This document shows, piece by piece, positions 1-12,734 of a stretch of 64,000 nucleotides of DNA (positions within the stretch are counted from its first letter, which is position 1; each line of letters opens with the position of its first letter). The position numbers were made by a program, and so were the translations under genes. This stretch comes from Herpomyces periplanetae (Eukaryota > Ascomycota > Laboulbeniomycetes > Herpomycetales > Herpomycetaceae): contig WMKJ01000054.1 in assembly GCA_009733715.1 (NCBI GenBank), forward strand, positions 27,140 to 91,139, given 5' to 3'. The notes beneath the pieces were generated by a model. It was not told where the DNA came from. It saw only the letters and a list, made by a program, of their open reading frames with translations, and made no database searches.

Positions 1-468
1 GTAGCTAAAGAGCATTGCATTGGGTCGAAAAATCAGCAGAATGTAACGACGGATGAATTGGCCAATGTATTAAGACATGAGCGTCTGTTAGCTCAAATTC
101 TCGTTAAATTCGACGAATATATACACGAATTTTTCCAGCACCAAGGTTGGACTGGAAATATGGAGCAAGACTATTATAATCTATGGTTACATACAAACCA
201 ATTAATTACGATAAGATCACAAAATAGTGAACACGAAAACGGCTCATCAAAACCAGTACGAATTCGAGGAATTTGTAAAACTACCGGAAGGCTACTGGCA
301 GAAGTTGTCTCTGGTGCTGATTCCGCGGATTGCAATTTCGTGATCAATAATAAAAGAACTCCAAGTTCACTTTTCCATAATTCAGGATTAATCACATTGG
401 GCTGCGATAGTAACCGCTTCGACTTTTTTAAAGGCTTGATCTTTCACATTCCTCAACAATCGGTTTAA
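1..468 (+). CDS. BPL1: Biotin-protein ligase, C-terminal part (5' end outside window)
   Basis: The reading frame is open from base 1 to a TAA at 466-468, giving about 155 residues, so the start lies upstream of the window. The protein resembles the C-terminal end of eukaryotic biotin apo-protein ligase, which attaches biotin to carboxylases. Seen here are the YYNLWLHTNQ segment, the GICKTTGRLLAE strand (the small C-terminal beta domain) and the closing FDFFKGLIF motif, matching the family pattern of a W-L-H-S/T-x-Q segment followed by G-x-S-F-D-F-x-K-G-L. The catalytic domain is not in the window. The gene converges on the lipase gene on the other strand, and the two stop codons share the bases TTTAA, a 4-nt overlap. 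The call rests on remembered family motifs. Confidence 0.75.
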   Translation, partial: VAKEHCIGSKNQQNVTTDELANVLRHERLLAQILVKFDEYIHEFFQHQGWTGNMEQDYYNLWLHTNQLITIRSQNSEHENGSSKPVRIRGICKTTGRLLAEVVSGADSADCNFVINNKRTPSSLFHNSGLITLGCDSNRFDFFKGLIFHIPQQSV

Positions 469-3400
469 TCATTACTATAATCATCAGTATCGTCATTTTC
501 TCGTGTATCAAACATCATTCGGCATAAATGCTCGACTACTGGCCAGCCGTAAGCATTGGGAAACATTCTTCGAACGCAAATATTATTATGAGCATCTGGT
601 TCAAGGTTAACAAGAACTTTACGCCATTCAAGTTCGCGATGATAGTCTCGAGCAATCCTCTCCTCCATCGATATATACGATCCTTCCCCTCCCAATTTCT
701 CATCATCTTCAGTCAAACCTATCTCGTTTGATTCATTTTCCGCTTCCTCGCTCAAACCACCACCCAAACAAATCTCGGAGCTACCCATTTCCCCCAATTT
801 TGTCACTGAAGTATGTGATTTTTCTTCACTTAAAATTTTCTGGGTACTACCATCTTTAATACGCTTTTTATCCTTGACCCCTCTATTCTTTGAACTTTTA
901 TTCCAACTTTCCAATCGATTCGTAATAACTCGTCCCGTCGTCTTGTTAAATGAACTCACCCGTTTATTTTGTCGAATCGGTGGAATGTCTCTGGGATAGT
1001 ATATTCGATCATGAAAAATCGGTGATACCCGTTTGGCCGGATTCATGATCCACGATATCGAGGGAATCGGTGGATTCAATAAATCACCAGCTGATTCAAA
1101 TATCGATGTAGTCGGTGGTGTTTTAAATTCCTTAATATCTGTATCACAATCACCACTATCACCACCACTTTTGGTACCCGTTTCGCTGTTCACCTCACCT
1201 GATCCAACTTTTTCAGATGCTGCGGTTGTTGCTGAATCCGTTGCACTACTTGAATTAAGTGTTTGACTTCGTGTGACTATTCGTAAGCTCTTATCTCTCC
1301 GAGTTGATCTAACTGTTCCAGAATTCGTACTAGTAGGTGAACTTCCATCAAAAACTTTCCGTACACTTTCATTGCCATCACCATTATCAATCTTGCTGCA
1401 CGTATTGCTGGCTTCAACTGCTTTAGACACACTTCGTGTGAAGAAAATTACATTCATCAAGTTATTCCACCACCATTGTGTCGAGTTCAATCCTTTTCGT
1501 CCACCCGTTTCACCAACTGATGATTCTACTGCCGGTGAACCTCCCTTACGTTTCCGTTCAATTTTACACGTAACTCCACCCGGCGACATAGAGTCGGTCG
1601 ACTTGTTCTCTGAAGAGTCGTCCACAATAACCTCATCGTCCAAGGCAGGTTGTTTGTCTTTCATTCCTTCATTGTCCGAATATTCAGCGTCAGAATTGAC
1701 TCTCATTGTCAACGTATTTTGCCCCGTTATCTCAGCCCAACCCCACTCCGCCATTTTGCCAATTAAGCTACAATCACGACGGGTTTTTTCAACTCGCCCC
1801 AAGCTATTCCAATCTAAAAAAAATAAACAACTCGTACGTAACGGAACTATTCCATCGTTAACGACATTCGAATAAAGTGTTCGATGCCGAAAACACCTAA
1901 GCGCCTCGTATGCAGGTCCTCGTGGTAACGCATGAATTACTGAAGTCCAACCTGCTGCCCTTGATAAAGGCACTCCCAGCTTCATAAAACCTAAATCCTG
2001 TCCTGTTCGTCCAGCGAGCCCAACATCAAGGGCGAAACGAACATAAACTGGATTTTCGTTGCTTAATCCTAGCATAGGCGAAGCCAGTGTAATGAAATGC
2101 TGAGGTCTAATCAACGTAAAGAACTGCGGGGAATGTTTCTGAATGTATCCAAGTGCATATGTTTGGACCAAACCTCCTAGTGAGTGGCCGATAAAGCTGA
2201 TGTGAACATATTGATATGCCCGTCGTTTTATCATCTCATCTTTTCCCAAGCTCTTAACTGCGCCCCCTCGCTTTTCAACTGATTCGGAGATATCCAAACT
2301 CTCCATTAATTCACATAATTCACTGTCCGTCGAACCTTGAGACTGACTTGCTAATCGCTTCTTCTTTGACCTAGACGCCCTTGACACACTATACGGTTGA
2401 TCAGGATACGTCAGCTCAAGAACATACTTCGCTAATCGCTTTCCCAAGTACTCAATTCCTTTCTCTGTACGCGCTGCATTCCCATGAAACCCGCGCACAA
2501 TCACCATGTCACAAACTTCGTCATCGCCTCCACTTCCCGATTTTGTGCTCTGCTTGCTTGTAAGGTCTTCCGTGCAGATATCACTCAATCTGTCCCTATT
2601 TTTCTCGCCGCACCGCGAGTTAAAGTGATGCGTTCTAGCCCTTCGCACTCTCTGTGCTGCTCGATCAATACTCTCCTTGAGAAATAGCATATCAGCACCA
2701 ACATTTCCCAGTAATCCATGCGTTAGAATAACAAGGTGGATTCGTTTGCGACATGAAGGTTTCTTAATCCCTAAAGTTTCTGCTGGTCTACTTATCAATG
2801 GATGAACTCCAAGTCCAATACTTTGTCCACTATTTATCCGTTCCAAATTCCCATCCCACGTCGGAAGTGCAGGCAAATTCCACAGTGTATGAGTATCATG
2901 AACCTTTAACTTGACACTGCGCGAAAATATTCCTCTTCGACCATCCGGTGGTCCCATCCCTTCGCCCCCTTTCGATTCATTACCAGTATTGTCACACGGT
3001 GGCGAGTTAGAAGCTAACCTGCGCGATGTTTTTTGATTTTCTCGAATCCGTGCTTTACGCGAAATTTTATAAGGCAAAAAGTCATCCAATTGTCCCGGTC
3101 GAGCTGTACCAGTCGCTACACCTTTAACCTCGTTCACACTCCAAATATTCTCGCTTCTAGACACAAGAACTTCGAAACCGACTGATGCAGATGCAGAGAA
3201 TAAAATTTGTGATGATACTTCAATAATCCATGAAACGCTTTCTCGGGATAGCACATTTCTATGGAGAGTTGAAATATTATTACGAACCTCTTCTGCCGTA
3301 GAAGTATTATCTTGACTAACGCATAACTTACTCGGTACCGAAATTCGAGTAGTCCAACTAGCTCCAGCCTTTAAATAAGGCTCAAACTTAGGAACACTAG

Positions 3401-3820
3401 CATTTAAGCTATTGCTTAACCCACTTGTCGAGCTAAAGTTAGCGGGATAAACTGATGTATAAAGACTATAGGGTCCATGAAGATAGGCGGCACGGAGTGG
3501 AATAGCGGCAGTGTTTCGTATCTTAACAAATAAGTGTGCAGGCGTAGGTACGATTTCGTCAAGACACGGTGTATAGCTAAATGTGTATCTAAAAGCTCTA
3601 GTCAGTGTTTCGATTAAACTAGTCAAAATATCCGAAAAAATCAGCAAGGTCACGACGGGAAGACTTATGTGCAACCTCACAAAGGTTCAACAGCCTCGAC
3701 GCCTAAGGAAAACTAAGTGAATGGATCAGGTGTAAAATTCATGAGTATACAAAATGCGTAAATGTTTTACCTGACAACACCACCAACTTTAACGTTACCC
3801 AACTGGTGTAAAAGAAGCAT
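465..3820 (-). CDS. ROG1-like DUF676 serine lipase/esterase
   Basis: Two exons, complement(3771..3820 then 465..3588), encode about 1057 residues. Exon 1 starts at the ATG at 3820 and reads MLLLHQLGNVKVGGVV, the typical N-terminus of fungal DUF676 lipases. A 182-nt GT-AG intron (3589..3770) joins in phase to RYTFSYTP. The alpha/beta-hydrolase core shows an oxyanion segment THGLLGN (about residue 306) and a nucleophile elbow GHSLGG with Ser about 486. Downstream are ASPMLGLSN, FALDVGLAGRTGQDL and SNVVNDGIVPLRTS, the likely acid region. The C-terminal NAYGWPVVEHL contains a likely catalytic His region. S. cerevisiae Rog1 and YDR444W are the named relatives; Rog1 is a monoacylglycerol lipase. 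Long Ser/Lys-rich inserts make this protein larger than yeast Rog1. The intron and start are inferred from family conservation. Confidence 0.82.
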
Positions 3821-4911
3821 GCTCAAACTTCCAATAATACCTGTAACAGCCTTGAGCGTTGCAGTTACTTTCCAGCAGGGGCGAATTAGCCGCGATATAT
3901 ACGAGAGTTGACAGCATGCAATTCGTCGATTGGCGTAGTGTAATCATAAATTCCTGATTATCGATAAAGAAGGACAAGGAAATTCTGGTGCGAGAATGAT
4001 CAACCTGTTTAATAGGTACGTGTGTGCGTGCGCACGCGTGATATTGTGCTAGAACACCAAGAGTAAAGTATGATGAAAGAGATATAAATGTAACTTGAAA
4101 TTGTAAGGCGAGGAAAATCAAACGAGAGGACGGTTAAGCGTCGCGATCGGAATGAACAAAAAGGAGAAGCAGGATGAATGGATGAGGCTTGATCGTACGG
4201 CAAATGAGTAAGTAAACAGCATTATAGTGGCAAGTTACCACCAAGAAGACAATTAAAGTGCACAAAATCTGCCACAAGTCTTAAACGAGAGAGAAACGCG
4301 ACCGACCGTCAGGCTAATCGAAAATCTAGACGGGTTAAGGTCAGATTAAAATGAAATTATGAGCTTTTATAGACAGGGAACAACGATATTGGCCATTTAA
4401 ACTTCGAGCGATCAGAAAAATGGGTATTAACGAAAACTCTGCGTTGTGCTCGATGCGAGCATGTCAAATGTGCGTACAATATACAAAACAGTTCCTTTGA
4501 AAGCAAGATGATGGTTAAAAGAATTTCGGCAAGTTGGGTAGTTAACCGAGGTTAAGGACGAGAGATTTAGAGAGGGGCCGTGGAACGAAAGATATTTGCT
4601 GAAGCTCCGTACAAGAAAAGGGATTGAAAAAGCGGCATGATTAAGATCACACGAATACATATTTGGCCAATATAAAAGAATGTTTGGATAATCGGACCCA
4701 GAATATTCCTGATCAGTTAGAAAAGTAACGGTTAACATATGTTTCCATGAGTTGTCAAGGACGAGTTTCAGTGTGGCCCATTGAAAGCGTGGAAGTGATA
4801 GTGAGCGTAAGACCGATTTTTATTAGGAACGTATGCAAAATAGATAAGGAGCGCACGAGAAAAATAGCTCAACGTTACAAATGAACTTCGAACGGAGCTA
4901 ATATGATAAAC
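3821..4911. other. Intergenic region, no gene recognised
   Basis: This 1.1-kb stretch lies between the lipase start and the mS35 stop. Open frames here are short and have no recognisable protein features. It contains a 24-nt perfectly alternating purine-pyrimidine tract at 4017-4040, which includes the palindrome GCGTGCGCACGC. I see no tRNA or repeat family. Confidence 0.6.
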
Positions 4912-6237
4912 TTAGGAGAATATGGAGTACATTTTGGAACGAATAGAATCAAGCTCTTTTCGACGCTCTGGTGTCAAAATCCATTCACTGGGAAAAGAAG
5001 GCCGGAATGGAGGGGTAATTTTGGCGGAGGATGTGTCAGGAAAAGCTTGAGCCACTAGCGGACAGGATATGGAAAAGAAACGCTTAGGAAGCTTGTATTT
5101 GGCATGGCGAAAGTCGAATGGGATATCTTCAAAGGTATCCGAAGTATCCGAAGACTCCTTCAGCAAGCGTCTTACTAGCTTCAATAATTGTTGTTTATTG
5201 GCAGAAGGTGAGTCCAGTTCACAGCAAGACAAGCGTGCTATGCTAGTAATTGGGTTGTAACGCGGGCCTAAGAGTTTAATCAATTTGGATACTTGAACTT
5301 GACTCAAGTTAGGAACATCTACAGGACAGAATTCTAAAACAACTTTATTGGACGCAGGATGAGGCTCTCCAAAGTGCGTAGTGTATCGGAATCTCAAGAA
5401 TAGGTCTCGCGTCGGAGGCTTGAAAGGGCGTGCGTATTTAGATAATTGGGGCAATTCCCAAACAATCCATCTTGAGTACTGACGTTGTTCACGAATTCGT
5501 TCCAGCTCAACGTGGGCATGGTAAGGAATATCATCATCCTGAAAAGGTTCGTCTTCTCCGATATCTAGTACATTTTCGCCCGCGGAAATATTGTTTTCAG
5601 GTGTAGAAGGGTCGACGTAAGGGCCAGCATTCATATTAAAGAAGCCTTCGCGTACCTTTGGAGGACTTTCGTTCGCCAAATAATCCGATAACTTGCGTGC
5701 AGAAGCAGCATTAATAAGTCTGTTCTCATCCTTTTCAAAATCTGGAGAGGTATCTTCAGGGTTTTCCTTAGATACGCGTGAAATATCCTTTAAACATTCA
5801 TTTCCAAAGCGTTTGGAGAGAACTTGTGTGATATTTTCGACCAATTGAGTTAGCTGATCATTTAACTGTTTTTTAATTTCAATAGAGGCTGTACTGAGAT
5901 ATGATTGATGAGTAGATTTGGCTTCGCTTAACAATTTACGCTGTTCGTCACGCGGGAGTAAGGGGAATATGTGAAGAAGTTCTTCGGGAACAAGGCCAAT
6001 ATGTAGAGGTAGAGTAATAGAGTGACGTTTAAAATTGGTAGAGGATTCATTAGTACATTCCAATGAAGATTTGGTAGGTGTGGTAGATTTGGATGAATTG
6101 AAGCGACAAAACACGGAAAATGAGAATGGGGCGATGCATCGGGAGGATTGAGCACAGGAACTAGAATATTTTAATCCGAAGAAGCGGTAAGGAATTAAAA
6201 AACAAACTTGATTTGGTAGAAGGAATTTTCGAGACAT
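4912..6237 (-). CDS. Mitochondrial small ribosomal subunit protein mS35 (Rsm24 type)
   Basis: Single-exon frame of 441 residues from the ATG at 6237; the frame extends further upstream but without another ATG. The N-terminus (MSRKFLLPNQVCFLIPYRFF, then Ser/Arg-rich) looks like a mitochondrial targeting peptide. The conserved mS35 core lies in the last third: RFRYTTHFGEPHPASNKVVLEF, then QVSKLIKLLGPRYNP. It is followed by the Cys/Ser-rich strand and the ANKQQLLKLVRRLL helix. mS35 (yeast Rsm24, human MRPS35) is a mitochondrion-specific protein of the small mitoribosomal subunit. The middle part (about residues 80-250) is acidic and poorly conserved. A TCATGTGA octamer lies about 135 bp upstream at 6371-6378. 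Identification is from the core motif and is fairly secure. Confidence 0.8.
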   Translation of the reverse strand: MSRKFLLPNQVCFLIPYRFFGLKYSSSCAQSSRCIAPFSFSVFCRFNSSKSTTPTKSSLECTNESSTNFKRHSITLPLHIGLVPEELLHIFPLLPRDEQRKLLSEAKSTHQSYLSTASIEIKKQLNDQLTQLVENITQVLSKRFGNECLKDISRVSKENPEDTSPDFEKDENRLINAASARKLSDYLANESPPKVREGFFNMNAGPYVDPSTPENNISAGENVLDIGEDEPFQDDDIPYHAHVELERIREQRQYSRWIVWELPQLSKYARPFKPPTRDLFLRFRYTTHFGEPHPASNKVVLEFCPVDVPNLSQVQVSKLIKLLGPRYNPITSIARLSCCELDSPSANKQQLLKLVRRLLKESSDTSDTFEDIPFDFRHAKYKLPKRFFSISCPLVAQAFPDTSSAKITPPFRPSFPSEWILTPERRKELDSIRSKMYSIFS

Positions 6238-9200
6238 TAAGGCGATTATTTCAATGGAAATGGTAAGTTCATTGACAGAAGAATTGCATAAGTTCAATCA
6301 AAAGTTGTGTAGCGGAATAAATTGGGAAAAGTGCTTGAAAATTTCGCGACGAAAATTTGACATGCTCTAGTCATGTGATGTGATACGATGCCGCCACAAT
6401 GAAAGTGGCGGTGCGGTAGTGTGTGGCTGTATGGCAGAAAAAGGAATTGGGGAGAAGACGGTGATAACGAGGGAATTAAGATGTTTGGATATTAGTTAAA
6501 AATAGGTGTATTGATTGAAGAAGCATGGATGTGTGATGGTAGGAGATTGGGAATGGACATATGGAAACGAGGATGAGGGAAGAGGGATAGGGTTTAACGG
6601 GATGTTGGGTAGTTTTAGATCATGGTTCAAAAGTGATTCACATAGTTTGAGGATGATTTATCGATCTTATCAGCGGATTTTTGGCTAGAGTAACCTTGAA
6701 CCGGGATATAGGAAGCAAATCTAACAGGGAGAGGTTTTACTGGATAGATTATCAATAGAATGGCTAACCGATAGTTGAATGGAAAGCAAGTGGTATGCAG
6801 GAAAATTAAACTAGTTTATTTACAATGAAATAATTGTATACGAGATGATGAGAAGAATATTCCATGATTAAAATGATTTTCATGGATAATTTGTTAAGGA
6901 TTAAATGCAAAATTTTATAAAGTAAGTAAATTTTAGGAGAGGAATTAAAATGCATAATCCAACGGGATGTCTTTCCAAACGTATTCATACGTATAATAGT
7001 ACAGTGTGAAAGGATATTGTATTTTTAGAAGACAATATGGTTGGTAGAGATGATATGTGTAGGAAGAATACTTTTCTAGTATAACTAGGGAGGGACAGTA
7101 ATAGAGAAGGGATGATCAAACGATTCAGTAATTAAATGTAGAAGAAAAAGTACGATTAAATCAATGAAAATTTAGGGTAGTAATCACATACATGAAAAAA
7201 TATGAGATATCAACGATGAAAGCAAATAAATCTAGTAACAGATAGACATTTGGAGAAGTTAGAAATAATGTATGTATAGGTAAACGATAAAGGTTTCATA
7301 TTGAAAAAATCGATTAATCTAACCTAAAAAAACCGAAAGAATAAGATCCAATTACTCGACAAACTGCACTAAAATTGATTGAAATATACTCTAGGAAATT
7401 AGACTCGTAACGTTGCATGATGCGAATATACAGAATCGTGCAGGATAAAAATTCCTAAAAACCCCCAGAAAATGTCTCGGCCAACAAGGCTGAGATGCAC
7501 CGCCGCCCCACGTGCCACAGCGTCACCCCTTAAGTCACTCCGGATCAATTAACTTCCGGTGACATAGCTGAGTCAGCGGGAAGTGGAGAGTCATGTGAGG
7601 AAAGTGTGGGGAGAGGAGAAGGGGGAAGGGGGAATGTAAGAAGATTTACGAGACGGGCTTGAACGGTTAGGTGGAATTAATAAAATGAGGCGTGGTGGAT
7701 AACTATAAAGGCTCGGGTACAATTACGATACAGTACAGAGTAATACGAAAGTAGTTTCCGCTTAACCTACGCATAGAATCGGGGAAGAAACCGGTTTAAA
7801 GATTCCGTGGGCTCGGTGGATGTGGATGGAGTAGGCGATTGATGGGCAACTTCATTATATTGACTTGCTTTTATAAATTTTCTGCAGTTGGAAAGTATAC
7901 TTTTTAATTCATTTGCTCTAAGCAAAGTTCTAAGATATTTACAACAAATCTTTCACTAACTAATGCATTTATTCATATGAAATATTCACGTAAATACAAT
8001 GATTTCTAACTTATTTCTCGTATATACTAATCGAACTTACGACTTTACTATTAGTATTTTTTTTGAATAAAATATGTTGTAATTTTCGATCGCGCACCTA
8101 TACGCGCTTGGATGAACATGGTTGTCTTATGCTTCACGAATAGTATCAGGATCCAACTATTCAAAGCTGTACGCGATTCACACTCTCCATATGGTAATCG
8201 GGTAAACATGTTAATCTCTTACAACATACCATTATGGATAAACATTTTCCCCTTTTTACAATGAAGTCGCGTTTCATTAATAATCTTGACATTATAGCCC
8301 CAAAATTTCCAAGTAAACGATAAAAGGAATATTCTGCTAATATCAATCAATTCAAACTCAAAGTTTTAATAGTACGGTACCTGCTAAAACAATATACTGG
8401 ATATGATAATAACTAGAAACACTTCCAAAGCCCTTGGTTAACATCAACAAACCTCCAACAAGGATATGCTATTCCACAGCAGCAATTGTATCATATATAT
8501 ATATGTCCATTCTTCCAGCTAGTCAAAAATCATTCCTTGATGATAAACTCAACGGAAAATATCTAGACATTTTTTGGGTTTTGTAGAGACCTGATAGAAA
8601 AATTTAACATTAAATTTGTCTATAGGGTAACTTGCATTGTGTCTATCAATATCACCATGATTTTTCATACCATTAATCGCGACAAGTACTGGCGAAAATC
8701 AATCCACGTAAGTTTTACCTTTTGTAACACATACACAAACCCAGACTTTGTATAAATCATTTTAACCCCCATAAATTAATCCTTTCAATCATGATAAACC
8801 TACCTTTGATCGTCATCTCTCATCACTATACTCCTTTCACTGCGCTCATCTACCATTCCTTTAACCATTGTCAAGTTAACCAAGTCTTCATTCTCATTCA
8901 AGACTCATGATCTACATACCAATTAGTCATTCCACCCTCTTCATCCAACTTTCCAAGCATGGAAAGAATCAGTCTTGATACGGCAAACTAGTATGAGTCA
9001 GCAGTTAGTTAACAGAATAGGAAAGTGCGCTTAAACGAAAATTTCCCACGGTTGAGAAACGGGGAAATGAGAAAAAAGAAAAAAAATTAGCGATTTGTTT
9101 AAGATCCCTACAATGGCTAAGGATAGTAAATGTGTGCCGAATTTCAATGATAGCCAACTTGTTATTCTAGCTATTCCTAGCTATCTTAAAACCAATGTAT

Positions 9201-10012
9201 TAAGGGCTTTATCACCCATATTATTAGCCAAAGTCTCGCCTCGAACCTACCATCATCGGAAAAAGGAAATTCCACACACAACCAGAATCGCACCTTCCCA
9301 TTCCTGCAGCTCTCAAGATTCCTGCCTCTCTTCTCCCGATTATATAAAGAGGGAGTCCCCAGGCCAGTCGACACACTATAAGCTTCCGACACATTTATTC
9401 CCTTATCCTTCTTTATCCGTTGGCTTACCTCTCTTCTTATTTTACTATTTCAAGTTCTTGGATTGGACTATCTCGTCGTTCTTCGTAGACTCGGATGTGA
9501 CAAAATATAACTTCTTTCATGCTTGACTCAATCAGTATAATGCTTTTTCCTTTGTATTTTCCTTTGTTTTTTGGCATATCATTGCATATTATCCGGTAGT
9601 TTACGCTTTCCTCTCGCACAATTGTTGCGCATATTCGTCCTTATTTACCATATTTTACTTACTTTACCTGCTTTAACTCAAGCGAATATATTTCATACTT
9701 CGTCTTCCTCTGTCTCTATACTCCTAATTTCCTCTCCCACTCAATACTTATAACTAATGCGACACCACAATTTACATTGTGGCTATGAAATCAATTCCAC
9801 TTAATTACCTTACATTCATCGTCGCCCCTCCTCTTTGGGTTTAATTATTTGCAATATTCTCTACATTCATCTCTTCTTTTTCTACTTGCTATAAAAGATT
9901 CTCTTATCCTAATACTTGAAATTCGGCATGTGTTAACTATCACCTTGACGCCACTTTTATTATTTCGGTTAATTTTGATCTTGAAGGTTAATTCGAATAT
10001 TTATCCTCAATC
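6238..10012. other. Long intergenic region upstream of SCH9
   Basis: This 3.8-kb region separates the mS35 start from the SCH9 ATG. Open frames are short and none resembles a known protein. The sequence is AT-rich apart from a GC-richer island at about 7470-7640. The last 900 bases (about 9100-10012) become pyrimidine-rich on the + strand, as expected for the promoter and 5' leader of SCH9. No tRNA, rRNA or transposon signature was seen. A non-coding RNA cannot be excluded. Confidence 0.6.
7500..7620. promoter_or_regulatory. GC-richer island with CACGTG and TGAGTCA sites
   Basis: Within AT-rich non-coding DNA this island holds a CACGTG palindrome (7509-7514; bHLH/Cbf1-type site) and a TGAGTCA heptamer (7569-7575; the AP-1/Gcn4-type bZIP site). 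A GGTGACATAGC segment lies in between. It lies about 2.4 kb upstream of the SCH9 start. A regulatory role is inferred from motif content only. Confidence 0.35.
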
Positions 10013-12597
10013 ATGCTTTTCTCTATTCCATCTTCTTCTACCTCTCCTCAACCCTCCAAAGGTTTTAATTTTTATTCCTACACATCAACAACTTGCCCAC
10101 CCACGCCACCTCAATCTTCCTCCCTCCCAGAATCTCCTTCGTCCTCTTCCTCCTCATCTTCCGTATTATCGTCTTCGTTAAAATCACCCACTTTTCCAAC
10201 CCTTTTACAAAAACTTGCTTCTTTCACCTTACAAGCTTTCAAGAATAAATACACTATCGGAGTTTCCAATGGAATTACCGAAAATTCTACCCCGGATATT
10301 GCGCCCAAGTCGTCTGTTCTATCATCTGCATCATGCCCTGTATCTGCTACTCAAATCTGCAGACTTGCCGAAGAGGAAACTTTATCCGGTAAAGAGGTCT
10401 ATTTATCCGTATCCCACGGGCTAAATTTCCCTGAAAATGCAACCTTTACCATTTGTTCCCATGTGTCATGGTCTACATGTCCGGTATCATGCCCCTTGAA
10501 TAAGTCAGATAACCAACAATTTGATGTCAATGCTACTTCATTTTATTCACCATACGGATTGGATCCATTAACGTCAAGGAATATTTCGGAATGGCGCAAC
10601 ATGCAGCCTGAAAAAACCGTTTCGTTAACCCGAAACGTTGAGTTGAATCACCATAAAACTATGTGAGATTTCTTCCCTTTATGAGTATCATCCATGCTTC
10701 TAATTCGCACAACTCATCGAAACTCTGCTAACACTTGAGCGATAGTTCGAATTTTACGGTCAACTCCTCCTTGTGCGTGTTGGTATTTCATGATGGAAAT
10801 TTACTTGGCAGACTTCAAATCAATCCTTGGAGTAACGAACTGACCACGCCTGAAGTAAAGGGGTGGTATAATCTTGATACGGGTGATTTTGGAAGTGATT
10901 TATTACCGACTAGTAAACCTAAAATATTCGTTAACTTATCCTGTACGCCTTTAAACTCCAAGAAAATTGCTAATCCTGAGGACTTCCAAATATTACGATT
11001 AATTGGACGAGGAACTTTTGGACATGTTTTCCAAGTTCGTAAGAAAGATAGTGGGCGAATTTATGCCATGAAAGTTCTCTCAAAAGAATTAATCGTTGCA
11101 AAAAAGGAAATTGCTCACACATTGGATGAACGGAATATTTTGGCGCGGACAGCTTCTGGTAATTCATCGTTCGTTATAGGATTACGATATTCTTTTCAAA
11201 CGGCAAGTGATTTGTATTTGGTTACAGATTATATGTCAGGCGGAGAGTTATTTTGGCATTTGCAGCAAGAAGGACGATTTGGTGAAGCGCGAGCAAAATT
11301 TTACGCTGCTGAGCTGGTCTTAGCGTTGCAACATTTACACGACATGGGAATAGTTTACCGAGATTTGAAACCGGAAAATGTTTTGCTGGATGGGCAAGGG
11401 CATGTGGTTCTTTGTGATTTTGGACTATCGAAGGCAAATCTAGTTGGAAATTCAACTACACGGACTTTTTGCGGAACCACGGAGTACTTAGCACCTGAGA
11501 TGCTGTTAGATGAAAATGGATACACAAAAATGGTGGACTTTTGGTCATTAGGCGTGCTAGTGTTTGAAATTTGTTGCGGATGGTCTCCTTTTTATGCGGA
11601 TGATGTTCAGCAAATGTATAAGAATATTGCATTTGCGAAGATCCGATTTCCACGAGACGCGTTGAGTGAAGAAGCTCGATCTTTTGTACGGGCATTACTC
11701 GTACGTGATCCTAAACAAAGACTAGGCTCGAACGGCGATGCCGAAGAAGTGAAGGCTCACGTGTTTTTTGCAGACATTGATTGGCAAGCTATGTCTAGAC
11801 GTGAAATTGTGCCACCTTTTAAGCCCCGACTACGCAGCGAGTCAGACGTTTCAAATTTTGACCCCCAATTCACAAATGTAATATCGCCCCAGAGCGAGGT
11901 GTCTACGGTACAAACTGCCCAGCTGGCATTAAATATGGAGTCCTCAGTTGATCCTTCAAGTGGTAGTAATAGTGCGTTGAGCCCTTCTGTGCAAGAAAAG
12001 TTTCGAAATTTCTCGTTTACAGGTGATGAAGCATGGGATGAGGCATATTTTTACGCACGAAACATAACCGATTTTACGATTGATGAAAAAATAATGGATA
12101 GTGATGGGGAGGAAGGGGAGGAGATAACCACACGTATGGTCGAGGCTGATAGGGGTACTTTGAACATGAGTTTATGGGAAAATGGCCAGAGGGATTCGTA
12201 CAGCGCAAGTTTAAGCCGTAGCCATAGTGAAGGTGAAAGCGAAAATACAAGCTGTACAACACCCACCACTAGCGAATCAAAGAGTCTCTGTCGACTAAGT
12301 CGAATTGTGGTGAATGATAAAGCGGAGCTTGACGGTGAAATAATGGTTGGAAATGGCAATGAGAAGTATTTAGTGGAGAAAATGACCTTTTTCAAGGACG
12401 ACGAACTGGATATTGATAAAAAGCGGGAAAAAGTAACAATGAGGTCCTGGTCGATTCCTCTCCGAGAGCACACAACACTAGATGACATGACACCAATGTT
12501 ATGGAATACTACAGGCAAGAGTAATAAGATTGGTGATGGTTTGAAATGTGATAGTGCGAAAAACAAAGAAAATTTCAGTAAAGTGATGCACGCTTAG
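10013..12597 (+). CDS. SCH9: AGC-family protein kinase, Sch9 type
   Basis: Two exons, 10013..10662 and 10740..12597, encode about 835 residues. The 77-nt intron has a GTGAGA donor and a TGCTAAC branch site just before a TTGAG acceptor, and joins AT|C in frame. The first 215 residues are Ser/Pro-rich and lead into a C2-like segment that continues across the splice (LCVLVFHDGNLLGRLQI, then VKGWYNL), as in yeast Sch9. The kinase domain spans about residues 299-560: GRGTFGHV loop, AMK lysine about 328, YRDLKPEN with Asp about 425, DFG about 443, T-loop TRTFCGT with Thr about 459, and APE about 468. The AGC tail ends in a hydrophobic motif FRNFSF (about 638-643), the kind phosphorylated by TORC1 in yeast Sch9. 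A further 190 residues beyond it are acidic and unlike yeast. Sch9 couples nutrients to ribosome biogenesis and stress responses. Confidence 0.92.
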
Positions 12598-12734
12598 GAA
12601 AGATAATATTTGTGACAATATTATGACGCAGTGGAAACGGCTTTACCTTGAAGGTCCGACAGGAATGTATATGCTTTCTAAAACAAATCAACGTGGATAA
12701 ACTCTTCGGACACAAGACCCTACAAATTGAGTTA

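Noticed and set aside
9095-9526. 143-residue frame upstream of SCH9
   Set aside because: It starts at TTG, lies in a pyrimidine-rich leader and shows no protein motif; probably the SCH9 promoter and 5' leader.
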